NCBI GenBank assembly: GCA_036510655.1 | Contig: DATCDQ010000025.1 | Location: 1 to 8,858 of the forward strand | Origin: Rathayibacter_A sp036510655 | GTDB taxonomy: Bacteria; Actinomycetota; Actinomycetes; Actinomycetales; Microbacteriaceae | Reading direction: 5' to 3' | DNA length: 8,858 bases | Shown here: one piece after another, positions 1-6,166 of the stretch | Layout: each line of letters begins with the position of its first letter | Position numbering within the stretch: the stretch's first letter is position 1 | Notes under the pieces: generated by a model | Told to the model about the DNA's origin: nothing | The model's database searches: none | What the model saw: only the letters and a program-made list of their open reading frames with translations | Translations under genes and position numbers: made by a program

Positions 1-407
1 GAGCGAGCGACGCTCAGCGGTCCGCATCCGGCCCAGGTCTCCACGGCGCGCAGCACCTGCCGAGTGGTGACACTGAGACGGCGTGCCAACCCGTCCACAC
101 CGGTGCGATCGATCTCACCGTCGGCGATCAGCCGAAGCGCCCGCGCCGCCAAAGTGTCGCCACGCGCGATGTCCGGCGCGGCACACGTCATGTCGGGTCT
201 GCACCGCGGGCACGGCGTCAACCCTGCCGCGTGCGCTGCGGCCGCAGTCGGGTAAAACGTGACCTGAGTCGGCCTCGGCGCGCGTGTCGCGCATCCGGGT
301 CGGCAGAAGATTTCGGACATGCGGATGCCGGTCACAAAGTATCCGTCAAAGCGGCGGTCGTGCGCCGCAGCGCGCATGTAGCGCTCGGCAAACAGAGGAT
401 CGCTCAT
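1..407 (-). CDS. Ada-type methylphosphotriester sensor / AraC-type regulator (N-terminal part; gene continues beyond left edge)
   Basis: The minus frame is open from an ATG at 407 to the left edge (135 codons) with no stop, so the gene is partial. Residues 1-72 match the Ada metal-binding domain, which repairs methylphosphotriesters in DNA by transferring the methyl group to a zinc-bound cysteine. The motif FCRPGC is followed later by PCPRCRPD. Cysteines 35, 39, 66 and 69 keep the spacing of the four zinc ligands of E. coli Ada (38, 42, 69, 72), so Cys35 would be the methyl acceptor. Residues about 80-135 (GVDGLARRLSVTTRQVLRAV) look like the first helices of an AraC-type DNA-binding domain. 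In actinobacteria this arrangement often continues into an AlkA-like 3-methyladenine glycosylase, but that part lies outside the window, so no symbol is given. The ribosome site is weak (GGG 6-8 bases before ATG); Met11 is a possible later start. The gene is divergent from gdhA. Confidence 0.87.
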   Translation of the reverse strand, partial: MSDPLFAERYMRAAAHDRRFDGYFVTGIRMSEIFCRPGCATRAPRPTQVTFYPTAAAAHAAGLTPCPRCRPDMTCAAPDIARGDTLAARALRLIADGEIDRTGVDGLARRLSVTTRQVLRAVETWAGCGPLSVAR

Positions 408-567
408 CGCGACCCGATCAGATTGAGTGAAAGCGCGCACGTGTTGAGCATGGCACGATCCGGACCCGTTTCCGACTCGACTAGCGGTTTTCAGACATAC
501 AACGATTATTTCGGTCGCGCACATTCGGTACCGTTGGGATCCATCAGCCCTTTTAGGAAGGTTCCTC

Positions 568-1929
568 ATGACCGAACTTGAGCCACGCATCCAGAGCATC
601 TTCGATAGCGTGCTTCGTCGCAACGCGGGAGAGGTCGAGTTTCACCAGGCCGCCCGCGAGGTGTTCGAATCGCTCGGTCGCGTGGAAGCGAAGCACCCTC
701 AGTACGCGGAAGCATCCATCTTGGAACGGTTGTGCGAGCCGGAGCGGCAGATCATCTTCCGTGTTCCCTGGTCCGATGACGCAGGGCGCCTGCACATCAA
801 CCGCGGCTTCCGCGTGCAGTTCAGTTCGGCACTCGGGCCTTACAAGGGCGGCCTCCGGTTCCACCCGTCTGTCACGCTCGGCACGGTCAAGTTCCTCGGC
901 TTCGAGCAGATCTTCAAGAATGCTCTGACCGGCCTGCCCATCGGGGGCGGCAAGGGCGGCAGCGACTTCGACCCCAAGGGCAAGTCCGACGCCGAGGTGA
1001 TGCGGTTCTGCCAGTCCTTCATGACCGAGCTGTACCGTCACATCGGCGAATACCGCGACGTTCCCGCGGGAGACATCGGCGTCGGCGGCCGTGAGATCGG
1101 CTACCTCTTCGGGCAGTACAAGCGCATCACCGGCCAGTATGAGTCCGGAGTGCTGACCGGCAAGGGCATCGGTTGGGGCGGCTCGCTCGTGCGCACGGAA
1201 GCGACAGGGTATGGTGCCGTCTACTTCACACAAGAGATGCTGGCCAGTCGTGGCGAAGGCTTCGCCGGCAAGAAGGCACTCGTCTCTGGATCGGGCAACG
1301 TCGCGCTGTACGCGATCAAGAAGGCTCAAGACCTCGGCGCCGACGTCGTCGCGTGCTCCGATTCTTCTGGTGTCGTCTATGACGCAGGCGGCCTCGATTT
1401 CGAGCTCCTGCGGCACGTCAAGGAGGACGACCGCGGTCGTCTCAGCGGGTATGCGAACGAGCGTGGCAGCGCATCCGAATATCGGGCGGGCGGAAATATC
1501 TGGAGCATCGCATCCGAAACGCACATCGACGTGGCGCTGCCGTGCGCAACGCAGAACGAGCTGAACGGCGACGACGCGAAACTGCTGGTGTCCAACGCCG
1601 TTATCGCCGTGGCTGAGGGTGCAAACATGCCGTCGACTCCGGATGCCGTACACGTCTTCGCCGACGCCGGCGTGCTGTTCGGGCCGGGCAAGGCAGCGAA
1701 CGCGGGCGGTGTGGCCACCTCGGCTCTCGAGATGCAACAGAACGCATCACGCGATTCATGGAGTTTCGACTACACGGAGGATCGCCTCGCGGACATCATG
1801 CGCGGCATCCACGTTCGCTGTGCCGAGACGGCAGAAGAATACGGCGAGCCGGGCAACTACGTTCTCGGCGCGAACATCTCGGGGTTCACGCAGGTTGCCG
1901 ACGCGATGCTGGCCATGGGAGTGATCTGA
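568..1929 (+). CDS. gdhA: NADP-specific glutamate dehydrogenase
   Basis: This 453-residue protein has the normal length for class I hexameric glutamate dehydrogenase (EC 1.4.1.4), which reductively aminates 2-oxoglutarate with ammonium and NADPH to form glutamate in the cytoplasm. The N-terminal substrate domain shows YKGGLRFHPSV (Lys93), Lys117, the catalytic PIGGGKGG (Lys129) and AGDIGVGGREIGY (Asp169); Ser385 in GGVATSALEMQQN completes the glutamate site. The Rossmann domain has GSGNVA at 241-246, and ACSDSSG at 262-268 is the Ser-Asp-Ser type usual in NADP enzymes. The ATG follows AGGAAGG (555-561) at 6 bases. Amt lies 85 bases downstream, behind a hairpin, linking ammonium entry to assimilation. 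I saw no convincing -35/-10 pair in the 160-base divergent region; GATTAT at 504-509 is a weak -10 candidate. I could not fit a GlnR or AmtR box there. Function is secure; NADP preference is inferred. Confidence 0.97.
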   Translation: MTELEPRIQSIFDSVLRRNAGEVEFHQAAREVFESLGRVEAKHPQYAEASILERLCEPERQIIFRVPWSDDAGRLHINRGFRVQFSSALGPYKGGLRFHPSVTLGTVKFLGFEQIFKNALTGLPIGGGKGGSDFDPKGKSDAEVMRFCQSFMTELYRHIGEYRDVPAGDIGVGGREIGYLFGQYKRITGQYESGVLTGKGIGWGGSLVRTEATGYGAVYFTQEMLASRGEGFAGKKALVSGSGNVALYAIKKAQDLGADVVACSDSSGVVYDAGGLDFELLRHVKEDDRGRLSGYANERGSASEYRAGGNIWSIASETHIDVALPCATQNELNGDDAKLLVSNAVIAVAEGANMPSTPDAVHVFADAGVLFGPGKAANAGGVATSALEMQQNASRDSWSFDYTEDRLADIMRGIHVRCAETAEEYGEPGNYVLGANISGFTQVADAMLAMGVI

Positions 1930-1941
1930 GCGTGCTGTGCC

Positions 1942-1983
1942 GGCGCGGACGCTCTTTCGAGGGCGCCCGCGCCGCCGCGTTTT
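1942..1983 (+). terminator. Hairpin with short T run between gdhA and amt (terminator or attenuator)
   Basis: GGCGCGG (1942-1948) pairs perfectly with CCGCGCC (1967-1973). An inner stem forms from CGC (1950-1952) with GCG (1963-1965) and TC (1953-1954) with GA (1959-1960) around a TTTC loop. Six bases after the stem there is TTTT (1980-1983). It starts 13 bases after the gdhA stop, as a Rho-independent terminator would. The U run is short and not adjacent to the stem, so partial read-through into amt is likely, and it may only lower amt relative to gdhA. Confidence 0.5.
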
Positions 1984-2014
1984 CCGGACCGTAAATCTAT
2001 GAGGGGATGTCGCT

Positions 2015-3307
2015 GTGATAAATCTCACTCTTGGACTCATCGGCACTTCTCACACACTCAGCGCTTCCGCGACGAGCGCTGCGACGGCCGCGGCCGCGGC
2101 CACCCAGGCGGACACCCTCTGGTTGATCATCGCCACCGTTCTCGCGCTGCTGATGGCTCCCGGAGTCGCATTCTTCTACGGCGGACTCGTGCGCGCCACC
2201 GGTGTGATCAACATGATGATGATGAGCTTCGGCGCGATGGCGATCGTCGGCGTGCTGTGGGTGCTCTACGGCTACGGGATGGTGTTCGGTCCGGCATGGA
2301 TTCCGCACTGGCTGGGTGATCCGCTGTCAGAGGTTGGGCTGAGCGGCATCGTCGACGCATCCGGCGGCATCAACATGCATGTTCTCGCGCTTGCCGGGTT
2401 CTATGCCACGTTCGCGATCGACGTCGTCGCGCTGATCTCTGGCGCAATTGCGGACCGCGCCCGATTCGGCTCGTGGATGGTCTTTGCCGCAGTCTGGGTC
2501 ACCCTCGTCTACTTCCCCGTCGCGCGCTGGGTTTTCAACACCGCAGATGGTTGGGCGGCAGCCGCCGGGGTCAACGATTTCGCCGGCGGAACCGCCATCC
2601 ACATCAACGCCGGCGCCGCCGCTCTCGCCCTTGCTTTCGTGCTCGGCAAGCGGGCCGGTTTCGGAAAAGGAATCGACCGGCCGCACAACGTTCCGCTGAC
2701 ACTCCTCGGCGCCGCGCTCCTGTGGATCGGCTGGTTCGGGTTCAACGCGGGCTCGGAGGCCGCCGTCAACGGGGTGACCGTGCTCGCCTGCGTGAACACG
2801 CTCGTCGCGCCGGCGGCGGCGATGCTCGGCTGGCTGGCCGTGGAGAAGATCCGCGAGGGTAAGTCGACGTCGGTTGGCGCAGCATCCGGTCTCGTGGTCG
2901 GCCTGGTGGCATCCGCACCGTCGTGCAACGTGCTGACACCCGGATGGACAATCGTGCTGGGTGTGCTCGCCGGAGCCGTGTGCGCGCTCATCGTCGATCT
3001 GAGGTTCGTGCTCGGCATCGACGACTCCCTCAACGTCGTCGGCATTCATCTGGTCGGCGGTTTGGTCGGCACACTGTTCGTCGGGATCGCGGGGACGCGC
3101 ATCGGCGTGATCGACAGCGGCTCGTGGAACCAACTGGGCGTGCAGGCAGCGGTCTCGGTCGTTGTGATGGTGTACTCGTTCGGTGCGACCTGGGGCATTG
3201 GCACGGTGATCCAACGCGTGATGGGCTTCCGGGTCGCAGAACACGAGGAACGTGTGGGTCTGGATCTCGTCGCGCACGGCGAACAGGGTTACGTGATCGG
3301 CGCGTGA
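2015..3307 (+). CDS. amt: Ammonium transporter (Amt/AmtB/Rh family)
   Basis: This 430-residue polytopic membrane protein is an Amt channel, which recruits ammonium outside and conducts it into the cytoplasm. Eleven membrane helices are expected for the family. Family marks are FFYGGLVR (53-60), DFAGGTAIHINAG (188-200) with Asp188 and pore His196, LLWIGWFGFNAGS (235-247) with Phe243 and Ser247, and VVGIHLVGG (341-349) with the second pore His345. Phe133 fits the outer Phe gate. The C-terminal tail EHEERVGLDLVAHGE is the cytoplasmic segment that contacts PII proteins. The aligned position of E. coli Trp148 seems to be Phe174. The GTG start follows GAGGGGA (2001-2007) at 7 bases; the upstream ATG at 2008 ends after three codons. 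No glnK or glnD follows, although these often accompany amt in actinobacteria; the next gene is convergent, 8 bases away. Confidence 0.96.
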   Translation: MINLTLGLIGTSHTLSASATSAATAAAAATQADTLWLIIATVLALLMAPGVAFFYGGLVRATGVINMMMMSFGAMAIVGVLWVLYGYGMVFGPAWIPHWLGDPLSEVGLSGIVDASGGINMHVLALAGFYATFAIDVVALISGAIADRARFGSWMVFAAVWVTLVYFPVARWVFNTADGWAAAAGVNDFAGGTAIHINAGAAALALAFVLGKRAGFGKGIDRPHNVPLTLLGAALLWIGWFGFNAGSEAAVNGVTVLACVNTLVAPAAAMLGWLAVEKIREGKSTSVGAASGLVVGLVASAPSCNVLTPGWTIVLGVLAGAVCALIVDLRFVLGIDDSLNVVGIHLVGGLVGTLFVGIAGTRIGVIDSGSWNQLGVQAAVSVVVMVYSFGATWGIGTVIQRVMGFRVAEHEERVGLDLVAHGEQGYVIGA

Positions 3308-3315
3308 GGGTGTGA

Positions 3316-5388
3316 CTACACGATCCGGCCATCCGTCATCGTCACGTGGTCGCCGGTCCACGCCGAGCGCAGCCAACGATCGTGACTCGCTACGACAACC
3401 GCGCCGGGATACGTGCCGAGCGCATCCTCGAGCTCAGTTGCAAGCTTCAGTGACAAATGGTTCGTCGGCTCATCGAGCAAGAACACGTGCGGCGGCCGCG
3501 CCACGATCAGTGCCAACGCGAGTCGCCGCTGCTGGCCGATCGACAGGACCCCAGCGGGTCGGTCCAGGTCGCGCGGGGCGATCAGTCCGAGACTGGTGAG
3601 CGGAGTCGCATCCGCCCGCTCCTCCCCCAACACGGATGCGTAGATCGCGCGTGGGCTCAACGACGGGTCGGCGAACTGCACGTCCTGCTCAAGCAACGCG
3701 ACGCGCAACCCGCGACGGCGGTGCACCGAGCCGCTGTTCGGCATCAGGGTGCCGGCGAGCGTCGCGAGCAGCGTCGACTTGCCCGCGCCGATGGGTCCCG
3801 TGATGAGGATACGGGAGGTCGGATCGACGCGGAACGTGGCGACATCCAAGCGGCCTGGAATGCGGGCATCCGTCGCCTGCAGAAGCAGGCCGGAAGCGTC
3901 ACCCAACGCGTGCGACCCGCTTGGATTGCCCGCAAACGGAAAGCCCGCAAACCGCAGCAGCGCTGGGGGCTTACGCACCTGAATCTCGCGGAGCTCCTCA
4001 AGCCTGCCCCTCGCGTTCATCACCCGGCGACTGATCTGCTTCTCGACACGGTTGCCGTGCGTGCCGTATGACATCTTGTTCTTATCCGTCGGCGGACGGT
4101 TATGGTTGATCGCGCGGGACGTCACGTCGACCGAGAACTTCAGCTGCTTCAGCTCGTCCTGCTCATCGGCGAAGCGGCGCTCCCAAAGCGCCCGCTCATT
4201 CGCCTTCGCGAGCAGGTAGTCGCTGTAGTTGCCGCCGAACGCCGCGGTCGTGGCGGATGGCGCGGTCGTGGCGGATGCCGCTGTCGTGGCGGATGCCGCT
4301 GTCGTGGCGGATGCCGCGGCGCCGCCGACTGCGCTCGTCGGGTCGAGGTCAAGCACGTTCGTCGCGACCGCGTCGAGGAACGCGCGGTCGTGGCTGGCGA
4401 AGAGCACCGGCCCGAGCCACCCGCTGAGGTGTCGCTCGAGGAACACCGCGGCCGCGTCGTCGAGGTGGTTCGTCGGCTCATCGAGCAGAAGGCACTCCGG
4501 CCGACTCAGCAGCAACGCGGCGAGCGCAAACCCGCTGCGCTGACCGCCGGAAACCTCATCGAGCCGCCGGTTCAACGACACGCCGCCGACGCCAAGCCCG
4601 TCGATCACCTCGTCGCGACGCGCATCCACAGACCAGATCTCCGCGCGCTCAGCGGCGGCGAGCGCGGCGTCGTACCGGTCCGCCGGCGTCGAAAAAGACG
4701 GAGATTCTTCGCTCCGCACCGATTCCGCGCGGACGCCACGCAGCGCATCCGGAATATCTCCGTCGTTTTGGTGCAGCATCGACGAGGGAATCGACGCATC
4801 GGCGGCGAGGGCAGAGGCCGCATCCGCCAACTCGGCCTCGATGGCACGCACGTCGGCGAGAGCGTGCTCGATCAGGTCGCCGAGCGAGTCCGTCGGCGCG
4901 AACTGCACGTCCTGCCAGAGCATTCCCGTTCGGACAGGACGCGCGATGGTGCCACGATCGGCGCGCTCAACACCAGCCAGAATGCGCAGCAGGGTCGATT
5001 TGCCCGCACCGTTCTCACCGATCAGACCGAGTCGCCGGCCCGGCGCAACGGTGAACGACACATCGGTGAGCACGCGTCGGTCGCCGTAGGAATGCGAGAT
5101 TCCATCTGCGCGGAGGTAATCGGATGTCCGTGCCGGCACCGCAGCATCCGGTCGCGTTGTCGAGGCGGCGCCGTTCGCAGCGGCGCCGTTCGCAGCGGCG
5201 CCGTGCGCAGCGGTGCGATGTGCAGCGGATTGTGACGCGGATTCGCAAGTGGATTCGGAAGTGAACAAGGATGACCGCCGTTCATGCCTACCCTGCGGCG
5301 CGCGAATGCGATGCGGGGCGATGCTCCTGACGCGGAGCGCTGATTCCCGTCGGGCACGAACCTGGGGTCGTCGATCGGATGACGTCAC
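3316..5388 (-). CDS. ABC-F family ATPase (ribosome-associated; possible antibiotic-resistance type)
   Basis: Two ABC ATPase domains lie in one chain with no membrane segment, the ABC-F plan: these proteins act on the ribosome, some as protection factors against exit-tunnel or peptidyl-transferase antibiotics. The frame is 690 codons. Domain 1: Walker A GENGAGKS (124-131), VSGGQ (279-283), LLLDEPTNHLD (300-310), ASHD (331-334). Domain 2: GPIGAGKS (531-538), LSIGQQ (615-620), FLLDEPTNHL (636-645), ASHD (667-670). The linker (about 386-480; GGNYSDYL, DKNKMSYGTHGNRVEKQISRR) resembles the P-site-reaching arm. The start is uncertain: GTG 5388, TTG 5268 and GTG 5139 all have weak ribosome sites, and homology begins near residue 88, just inside GTG 5139. 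Residues 1-40 are Arg-rich and look unlike protein. Oddities are a 15-base repeat (residues 55-74), about 40 extra residues (about 196-236) containing a palindrome, and an 18-base repeat (357-381). The family is certain; resistance role and substrate are inference. Confidence 0.93.
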   Translation of the reverse strand: MTSSDRRPQVRARRESALRVRSIAPHRIRAPQGRHERRSSLFTSESTCESASQSAAHRTAAHGAAANGAAANGAASTTRPDAAVPARTSDYLRADGISHSYGDRRVLTDVSFTVAPGRRLGLIGENGAGKSTLLRILAGVERADRGTIARPVRTGMLWQDVQFAPTDSLGDLIEHALADVRAIEAELADAASALAADASIPSSMLHQNDGDIPDALRGVRAESVRSEESPSFSTPADRYDAALAAAERAEIWSVDARRDEVIDGLGVGGVSLNRRLDEVSGGQRSGFALAALLLSRPECLLLDEPTNHLDDAAAVFLERHLSGWLGPVLFASHDRAFLDAVATNVLDLDPTSAVGGAAASATTAASATTAASATTAPSATTAAFGGNYSDYLLAKANERALWERRFADEQDELKQLKFSVDVTSRAINHNRPPTDKNKMSYGTHGNRVEKQISRRVMNARGRLEELREIQVRKPPALLRFAGFPFAGNPSGSHALGDASGLLLQATDARIPGRLDVATFRVDPTSRILITGPIGAGKSTLLATLAGTLMPNSGSVHRRRGLRVALLEQDVQFADPSLSPRAIYASVLGEERADATPLTSLGLIAPRDLDRPAGVLSIGQQRRLALALIVARPPHVFLLDEPTNHLSLKLATELEDALGTYPGAVVVASHDRWLRSAWTGDHVTMTDGRIV
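4247..4318 (-). repeat. 18-base tandem repeat, four units, inside the ABC-F gene
   Basis: Four contiguous 18-base units (4247-4264, 4265-4282, 4283-4300, 4301-4318). The middle two are identical, and the outer two differ from them by a few bases. On the coding strand each unit gives the hexapeptide SATTAA or SATTAP. The array lies between the end of ABC domain 1 (NVLDLDP) and GGNYSDYL at the start of the interdomain linker, so copy-number change would lengthen a flexible loop without shifting the frame. Confidence 0.93.
4692..4769 (-). repeat. 78-base palindromic element inside the ABC-F gene
   Basis: Arms 4692-4705 (AAAAAGACGGAGAT) and 4756-4769 (ATCTCCGTCGTTTT) are inverted and match at 13 of 14 positions. 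A second pair, ATTCCG (4722-4727) and CGGAAT (4750-4755), lies inside, directly abutting the right arm. The whole is 78 bases, exactly 26 codons, and encodes about residues 207-233 of the ABC-F protein. That stretch falls within a segment that, from memory of the family, homologues lack between Walker A and the signature of domain 1. It may be an in-frame insertion of a short palindromic repeat; it could also be chance structure in a long loop. Confidence 0.6.
5167..5226 (-). repeat. 15-base tandem repeat, four units, at the 5' end of the ABC-F frame
   Basis: Units 5167-5181 and 5182-5196 are identical (GGCGCCGTTCGCAGC on the plus strand), 5197-5211 differs at one base, and 5212-5226 is more diverged. 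In the ABC-F frame the units encode AANGA-like pentapeptides. The unit length is a multiple of three, which weakly favours translation from a start upstream (TTG 5268 or GTG 5388) over a start at GTG 5139. Confidence 0.9.
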
Positions 5389-5422
5389 GATCGTTTCCGC
5401 AATCCAGCACGGAACACGATGC

Positions 5423-5519
5423 GAAGAGTCTTTCGATCAACGGCGCCGCGACGCCGTCCAGATGGGCGGGCGTCGCACAGCGGAAGCCTCGGGCACGGGA
5501 CGAAAGATGTTAGCTCTTC
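5423..5519 (-). promoter_or_regulatory. Inverted-repeat leader upstream of the ABC-F gene
   Basis: In the minus-strand transcript GAAGAG (5519-5514) and TCTTTCG (5507-5501) pair with CGAAAGACTCTTC (5435-5423), giving 13 base pairs interrupted by one 6-base bulge. Inside them GCGACGCC (5476-5469) pairs perfectly with GGCGTCGC (5455-5448) around a 13-base loop. The structure lies just downstream of a promoter-like pair and 35 bases before the first possible ABC-F start. ABC-F resistance genes in other bacteria are often controlled by leader attenuation; whether this leader works that way is inference. It could also be an unrelated palindromic element. Confidence 0.45.
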
Positions 5520-5531
5520 ATAGCGGAGACG

Positions 5532-5560
5532 ACACTAACAGGTCGTTGCCACTTCGGCAA
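5532..5560 (-). promoter_or_regulatory. Candidate promoter for the ABC-F gene
   Basis: The minus strand has TTGCCG (5560-5555) and TAGTGT (5537-5532) with exactly 17 bases between them. The -35 matches the vegetative consensus at 4 of 6 positions and the -10 keeps TAnnnT. Transcription would begin near 5525. The -35 is part of a small hairpin, TTGCC-GAAGT-GGCAA. A three-codon frame, ATG AAG AGC TAA (5521-5510), sits right at the predicted start; it may be chance. Confidence 0.45.
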
Positions 5561-5595
5561 GCGTCGCGGTCAGCGCACCACCAACCGCACCGCCC

Positions 5596-6090
5596 TCACG
5601 GAAGCATGTACGACAGCCCGACCGTGCTTTCCAGTGTGGCGGATGCCGCGTGCAGCGACACATCCCACGTGTGTTCTCCGACGACCCCGTCGACACTCAC
5701 GTGCCCCCAGCCCTGGAACGCTTCGACTCCGGCGCGAGTGTGCGGGCCGAAGTCGCCATCCACGACGAGAGTCGGGCCGCCCCACTGAGGCGCACCCTCG
5801 TTGAGCACGGTCTGCAGCCTGGAGACAACCGCTCCGGTCGAGCCCACTTGCAGCACGGGCATCGGTCCGCCCGCTGGGAGCGCCGCCCAGGTGAGCGGGC
5901 CGACGATGCCGTCGACGACCAGCGGCGGGCTGCTCTGCTGGAATTCGATCACCGCGGTGTGTGTTGCCGGGCCGAATACTCCGTCGACGACGATCGACAG
6001 GTTCGGTGTACGCCTCAGCGCGCGCTGCAAGCGCCGCACCGCGTCGCCGCTTGCACCCTGCTGAATGGTCGGTTGTCCTGGATTTGCCAT
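5596..6090 (-). CDS. Protein of two peptidoglycan-binding (PG_binding_1) domains
   Basis: This 164-residue protein consists almost entirely of two repeats of the PG_binding_1 fold, a small three-helix module that binds cell-wall material and is usually attached to a hydrolase. Repeat 1 spans about 8-71 (QGASGDAVRRLQRAL, VVDGVFGPATHTAVIEFQ, VDGIVGPLTWAAL). Repeat 2 spans about 79-146 (QVGSTGAVVSRLQTVL, VVDGDFGPHTRAGVEAFQ, VDGVVGEHTWDVSL). I see no catalytic domain, signal peptide or membrane helix; the N-terminus (MANPGQPTIQQ) is polar. Either it leaves the cell by a non-classical route, or it works inside, or the start is wrong. The start is supported by GGGGGG six bases before the ATG. It follows mqo on the same strand after 76 bases, so co-transcription is possible but not shown. 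Ligand and function are unknown. Confidence 0.88.
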   Translation of the reverse strand: MANPGQPTIQQGASGDAVRRLQRALRRTPNLSIVVDGVFGPATHTAVIEFQQSSPPLVVDGIVGPLTWAALPAGGPMPVLQVGSTGAVVSRLQTVLNEGAPQWGGPTLVVDGDFGPHTRAGVEAFQGWGHVSVDGVVGEHTWDVSLHAASATLESTVGLSYMLP

Positions 6091-6166
6091 GAGATGCCCC
6101 CCGTTTTCACTCGGGGCCCAGGGTACGCCCGGGAGCGCCGCTCGAACAGTGGCAATATGTGTGCGG

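Noticed and set aside
408..567. GlnR, AmtR or Ada operator between the ada-like gene and gdhA
   Set aside because: I tried GTTTC-n6-GACTA at 468-483 against the GlnR form and it fails at several positions; no convincing AmtR or Ada site was found.
553..1737. A 394-codon minus frame opposite gdhA
   Set aside because: It is the antisense shadow of a gene with unmistakable family motifs, and has no recognisable domain itself.
2327..3376. A 349-codon minus frame opposite amt
   Set aside because: The product is rich in Asp, His and Arg, typical of the complement of membrane-helix codons, with no family resemblance.
4247..4318. CRISPR-like repeat array
   Set aside because: Units are contiguous without spacers, only 18 bases long and in frame with a protein.
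4102..5235. A 377-codon plus frame opposite the ABC-F gene
   Set aside because: It contains runs such as GGCRCRGG that are only the reverse reading of the 18-base repeat; the ABC-F motifs are on the other strand.
5022..5357. An alternative minus frame at the 5' end of the ABC-F gene with AGGG before the ATG at 5288
   Set aside because: It runs through the 15-base repeat as APLRT-type peptides and into ABC domain 1 in the wrong frame; I considered a frameshift but the main frame is continuous.
6091..6166. Terminator or separate promoter between mqo and the PG-binding gene
   Set aside because: Only an imperfect GC-rich dyad (around CCCGGG and GGGCCC) is present, with no T run, and TGTTCG/TACCCT is a poor promoter match.
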